Assembly (NCBI GenBank): GCA_023441055.1
Contig: JAEZQY010000008.1
Span: 62,001-126,000 of the forward strand
DNA from: Bacillota bacterium
Lineage (GTDB): Bacteria > Bacillota > Bacilli > Paenibacillales > UBA4045
Length of the DNA stretch: 64,000 nucleotides
Direction: 5' to 3'
Numbering within the stretch: position 1 is the first letter of the stretch; each line of letters begins with the position of its first letter. The notes under the pieces are model-generated. The model made no database searches and was not told the origin of the DNA. It saw only the letters and a list, made by a program, of their open reading frames with translations. Positions 61,201 through 64,000 of this stretch are shown here, piece by piece. A program made the translations under genes and the position numbers.

Positions 61201-61472
61201 TGGTAGAACCCGGGGACCACCTCTATTGTGCTGGATGGTGTTGTGAAGTAGGCTCTAACATCGACCTCCTCTGGATCGAATGGATTGTCATACACAGCGC
61301 TCAGGTCGAAGGTCACTTCGAATTTCTCATATTGCGCCGGGGTTAATGTGTTCATGTTCACATTGGAGAAAGTCGTTTCAGCTGCCGATGCTGAATCTGC
61401 GAACCATGACAGGGCGAGCAACAGCCCTGTTAACGAGAGATATATGCGCCACCTTCCTGTTTTTCTTACCAT
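58224..61472 (-). CDS. Secreted multidomain glycoside hydrolase (DUF5060, GH5-like, FN3, CBM)
   Basis: 1082 residues from ATG 61472 (AAGGAGG eleven bases upstream). A signal peptide ends around ADSASAAETT. Then a DUF5060-like Ig domain (about 32-130) and a clan GH-A barrel (about 140-490), with acid/base Glu316 in LEYWNESDNH and nucleophile Glu409 in PTFIGEYGRAG. A beta domain (about 500-590), two FN3 repeats (about 595-775) and two related carbohydrate-binding modules (about 785-1082, each LLNPGFE...ddFSL) follow. Beside the mannoside operon, an extracellular mannanase is plausible, but the GH subfamily cannot be fixed by eye. Confidence 0.8.
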   Translation of the reverse strand: MVRKTGRWRIYLSLTGLLLALSWFADSASAAETTFSNVNMNTLTPAQYEKFEVTFDLSAVYDNPFDPEEVDVRAYFTTPSSTIEVVPGFYQSDSSPQWAVRYSPREAGAHSVVIQVTDSEGVGESSVYGFTASAASDSRGFMGVEGNRIIDSHGKQITLLGSNYAWTAYPNEILEAMPEYKASQMNMMRVWYTPYWGVYSPEWAPGSRWQQGVFMEFDGVGRYQLDNQARLDMVFETAEANDIYIMFTMNSFGDFFYNWAANAYNQANGGCCYWSENDTDFWTNPIAIDYQKKLLRYVFARWGYSTSLGILEYWNESDNHVNTYEHKPSWHEAVDTYWKSWDFYNHPTTTSFAWMDHVQHNQTSWEPLTTLDIVNIHYYASGSDAMDIWEANLDNALANFGNRPTFIGEYGRAGSEPINSPVTHRYFHDGLWSPLFRSGATGANLIWTIDDFEPSVSGFNVPAPYKHYYNVLAGFIQAEEYYLTDMPHVDYGLQGNDTKVGAFQNSDRALLWINDTEATYDVNEPDTVSGMSFTLPSMNNGTYHVKYINTVTGETIATSIDSAVGGNLTLNIPPFVRDIAVKAIRQGSGVADAVAPTAPSNLASAGKTDTTIDLSWIAAYDNVGITEYEVYRDDVLVASTNGVVKFTDSGLNYDTTYTYTIKAKDEAGNKSLASNAVQVTTNPLDTVPPSAPTDLRMMMKSDTAIVLAWTAATDNVGVTGYDIYRDLIWVDSVDGTTTAYADDGLTAGTSYSYTVRARDSRGNESAASNALVAATFLATDNLLLNPGFEIDDGAGDAANWVCERAWHCELDTSVKRSGLSSLKVTGNNNAWFGAYQEVPAEPNQTYTVDGYANISQNVDATVRFIVKFLDTNKSLISESHFTTLSGTTSGWEHVQTAVTSPAGTAYAQVYMYFTKLNMVLHVDDFSLTKETEELLLNPGFEQADVNNHALDWVCGHAHQCSVDSSAARSGASALKVSGSQGSWFALEQSVAGSAGHTYQFEGYVDIPTIGGTEVRFRIRFLDALGAVIATHTPAIYTASTSGYEQVSGSYTAPMNTASVQVYVYFVSLNTTLYLDDFSLKVN

Positions 61473-61517
61473 CTCATCACTTGCCTCCTTTTTCCTTTTC
61501 AAATTTGTCCATGTTGA

Positions 61518-63533
61518 CTAACCTTCTCTCATTTCGCTCAGAACCAGAATGTCATTCACTTGCAGTTCCAGCTCCCCACTCACCTCCCTTCCAGATAGTA
61601 AGTCCATATAGGTATTTGGAAGCGTTAGCTGGGAGCTCCTGCTGTGATGATTAATGAGGAAGATGTACTGCGTTTCTCCTCGCGAACGGGAAACCGCTTC
61701 CACTTCAGCAGGCAAGTCCTTTAACACAGGCTGAATGCCTGCTTCTTCGCAGACCAAGTTCAACCATCGCCTCAATGCGCTGTGATGAAGCTCAGTGCCA
61801 GCATAATACGCCTTGCCTGATCCATAGTCATTGCATGTCGCCGCAGGCGAGCCGGCGAAGTAGTCTTCATCGAACGCAATCATCATCCTGGCCGTATGCA
61901 AGCTTATAACGTCATACCAGACCCCAGCCTGATAAGGAGGAACTGGCTGAGCTGCTGCCTCCTCAGTAAACGTAACCGACACCGCTTGATTGGAATCGAT
62001 CACGCCATAATCCTCAATGGAAATCCCTAATAACTCAGCATAAGGACCAGGCAATCGCTTAGGAAGCATCCGATTATTCCATTCCTTCGCGCCTGTACGG
62101 AAATCCATCACAACATGACCTCCGCCCCTCACATAGTCATACACCATAGCCTCCATCCCTGGCTCAGACATCATCAGATTAGGGATAATGACCAGATCAT
62201 ACTCATCCAACGGGCTCCCAGGCGAGATGATGTCCACTTGAATATGCTGCTCATGAAAATACCGATAATAGGCCGTTAGGTGATCCTTATAATCATAGCC
62301 CCGCGTATGCGGCTGGATCCCGAATGCCCACTCATTGTCGAAGCAGCGTACAATCGCTGCCTTCGACTTAAGTTCCGTACCAGCCATGAATGGAGCCAAC
62401 TTGGCCAGCTCTGCGCCTACTTGCTTTACCTCCTCATATAAGCGGCCTGGTTGTCCATGATGCTGCAGAATCCCATGCCAATATTGCTCTAATGCGAACG
62501 TAACTGTACGCCAGCGGAAGTATAGAATCGCGTCCGCACCACGCGCTACTGACTGATAGGTCCAGCGCCGAAGCTCGCCGGGTCTGGGCGTCGGCGCCAT
62601 CGTACCACCTCCCGGCGCACCACTTTGATGCTCCATCACCCAGAAGTTCTGCCTCTTGTAGCCGCGAGTCATATCCAGATTGGCAGCGATCCGGAATGCG
62701 CGTTCGGCAGGTACCCGCTTCAAATTCGGATACGAGTCCAGTGCGACCACATCCAGATCCTCAGCAAGCTTGTAATAATTCATCTCACTGTAACTGCCCA
62801 TGAAATTCGTCGTCACGATATGCTGGGGACAATATTCACGGAGAATCTGCGCTTGCATACGCTGATAACGAACCACGCTGTCAGAGGAGAAGCGATTAAA
62901 GTCAAGCATCAAACCAGGGTTGTGAGCTTGATGCACGGAGTAGGCAGGCAGATGCACCTGCTCCCACCGATTGAAGGTTTGACTGGAGAAGATCGTGCCC
63001 CATGCCTCATTCACCTCGTCAAGCGAGCCGTAACGATCCTGCAGCCAGCGTTGGAAAGCTGCGCGGCAATCCGAGCAGAAGCATCTCGTCGTCTGTATAC
63101 CGCCGAGCTCGTTGTCGATCTGCCAAGCGACGACATTGTCATTCCGCATGTAGTGCTTCGCCATCTGAGTAACGATAGATCGCGTATATACATGGTAATG
63201 ATCATTATTGAAGCAGTAATGCCTCCTCGTTCCGAAGCCCTTCACATGACCCTGGGCATCCTGCTGGTATATATCTGGATGCTTGTCCATCAGCCATGCC
63301 GGCGGACCAGCAGTCGGTGTGCCAAGAATGACTCGTATGTCATGCTCTGCGAATAGATCGATCGCCTCGTCCAGCCAGGCGAAGTCGAACCGTCCTTCCA
63401 CGGGCTCCAACCGCGCCCATGCAAACTCTGCAAGTCGGATTATCGTAAAGCCTGCTTCCTTCATAAGCTTGGCATCCAGATCCCACCGCTCCCTGGGCCA
63501 ATGCTCAGGATAATAACAAGCTCCATATTCCAT
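61518..63533 (-). CDS. Beta-galactosidase, GH42
   Basis: 671 residues. MEYGACYYPEHWPRERWDLD is the classic GH42 start. The acid/base is Glu142 in AWQIDNELGG and the nucleophile Glu301 in FWVMEHQSGA. CFCSDCRAAF includes cysteines of the zinc site. Trimerisation and C-terminal beta domains follow. No signal peptide, so cytoplasmic; it cleaves terminal beta-galactose from oligosaccharides. It is followed by the GH-A hydrolase after 45 bases, likely in one operon. Galactomannan side chains are usually alpha-linked, so the substrate could be another galactose-containing polymer. Confidence 0.9.
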   Translation of the reverse strand: MEYGACYYPEHWPRERWDLDAKLMKEAGFTIIRLAEFAWARLEPVEGRFDFAWLDEAIDLFAEHDIRVILGTPTAGPPAWLMDKHPDIYQQDAQGHVKGFGTRRHYCFNNDHYHVYTRSIVTQMAKHYMRNDNVVAWQIDNELGGIQTTRCFCSDCRAAFQRWLQDRYGSLDEVNEAWGTIFSSQTFNRWEQVHLPAYSVHQAHNPGLMLDFNRFSSDSVVRYQRMQAQILREYCPQHIVTTNFMGSYSEMNYYKLAEDLDVVALDSYPNLKRVPAERAFRIAANLDMTRGYKRQNFWVMEHQSGAPGGGTMAPTPRPGELRRWTYQSVARGADAILYFRWRTVTFALEQYWHGILQHHGQPGRLYEEVKQVGAELAKLAPFMAGTELKSKAAIVRCFDNEWAFGIQPHTRGYDYKDHLTAYYRYFHEQHIQVDIISPGSPLDEYDLVIIPNLMMSEPGMEAMVYDYVRGGGHVVMDFRTGAKEWNNRMLPKRLPGPYAELLGISIEDYGVIDSNQAVSVTFTEEAAAQPVPPYQAGVWYDVISLHTARMMIAFDEDYFAGSPAATCNDYGSGKAYYAGTELHHSALRRWLNLVCEEAGIQPVLKDLPAEVEAVSRSRGETQYIFLINHHSRSSQLTLPNTYMDLLSGREVSGELELQVNDILVLSEMREG

Positions 63534-63578
63534 CTTCTATTCGCCTGCCTTCCTAACTTTATTTCGTGTCACCGCTTG

Positions 63579-64000
63579 TTAATAGAGAAGCCGATATCGA
63601 TGCGTATCGGGATAAGGATCCAGCTGTTCCTTGACCTCTAAGCACAACGGATCATGATAAGCTTCATAGGCCGCTTGAAGCAGCGGTACAGCTCCGATCA
63701 ATTGGTCATCAATTGGCTTGCTCATCCGATATGGCCAAGCACTCGGATTTCTTACATAAGGAATGAACCATTCCAGAGCCTGTCGTACACCGCGACCATC
63801 CTCGGTCGAATAATGCCACAGGTCGATACCGATACTTTCCGCCAGCTGCGCAATGGTAACGAACGATGTCAAGCAGTAGATCACATAATGAAAGGATTGG
63901 GCTCTACCCAGCTCCTCCGGCATAGAGCCGTCCGGCTCGATCTGCATCGCGATTCGTTGCCGCGCCTGTTGCATCGCATAACGACGCGCAATTTCCGATT
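63579..64000 (-). CDS. Alginate-lyase-like protein, C-terminal part cut by the window edge
   Basis: The frame is open to the window end, so only the last about 140 residues are seen. QIEPDGSMPEELGRAQSFHY, SIGIDLWHYSTEDGRG and ALEWFIPYVRNPSAWPY match the C-terminal half of the alginate lyase (alpha/alpha toroid) domain found in PL5/PL38-type and related proteins. The toroid catalytic residues lie in the unseen part. It is co-directional with GH42 (46-base gap), so it probably heads or belongs to the same polysaccharide operon. Confidence 0.7.
   Translation of the reverse strand, partial: SEIARRYAMQQARQRIAMQIEPDGSMPEELGRAQSFHYVIYCLTSFVTIAQLAESIGIDLWHYSTEDGRGVRQALEWFIPYVRNPSAWPYRMSKPIDDQLIGAVPLLQAAYEAYHDPLCLEVKEQLDPYPDTHRYRLLY

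Overview
The window is a piece of chromosome from an endospore-forming Bacillota, most likely Paenibacillus or a close relative. The evidence is an alpha/beta-type small acid-soluble spore protein, a YtaF-type sporulation membrane protein, two large S-layer-homology (SLH) surface proteins, strong AGGAGG-type ribosome binding sites, Bacillus-type PhoP and cre boxes, and a housekeeping run asd / nrdR / sasp / SLT / coaE / ytaF / mutM / polA. No rRNA, prophage, insertion sequence or cas gene was seen.

Region 1-5.7 kb is accessory and rearranged: a CGNR zinc-finger protein, an SDR plus two-domain VOC operon, and a TetR regulator divergent from an SDR/NADP-oxidoreductase operon with a repeated operator around its promoter. 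Several truncated ORFs lie here. Region 5.7-15 kb holds a DNA glycosylase, an SLH remnant, an LRR-SLH protein, a 1389-residue SLH adhesin-like protein, a SARP-type response regulator without its kinase, and a broken gene. Two tRNAs (Ala, Lys) follow at 15.2-15.4 kb. Region 15.5-18.2 kb has a GH29 fucosidase, a small membrane protein and a frameshifted hydrolase.

Region 18.2-26.7 kb is core genome (lysine/threonine biosynthesis entry, NrdR, spore protein, CoA synthesis, DNA repair and replication). Region 26.7-33 kb carries an EAL-CBS-GGDEF protein and pstSCAB-phoU behind phased PhoP-like boxes. A chemoreceptor is transcribed divergently from pstS, and a LytTR-only protein follows it.

Region 35.4-41.8 kb is an unassigned sugar/polyol catabolic cluster: three Gfo/Idh/MocA dehydrogenases, a ThuA-like protein, a LacI regulator with its operator, and a divergent AraC regulator. 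LutABC (L-lactate oxidation) lies at 41.9-44.9 kb. Rhamnose catabolism lies at 45.5-52.6 kb: DeoR regulator, RhaB, RhaA, the fused aldolase/dehydrogenase RhaEW and a duplicated class II aldolase. After two small genes, 54.5-64 kb is a polysaccharide-use locus. It has two GH130 phosphorylases with a cellobiose 2-epimerase (the beta-mannobiose phosphorolysis route), a secreted multidomain GH-A hydrolase, a GH42 beta-galactosidase and the end of an alginate-lyase-like protein.

The most unusual signal is non-coding. Two long intergenic gaps (44.9-45.5 and 54.1-54.6 kb) carry arrays of imperfect repeats with a period of about 51-52 bp, close to five helical turns. Shorter tandem repeats of 14-16 bp sit just downstream of stop codons at three places. 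I cannot assign these arrays to a known element.
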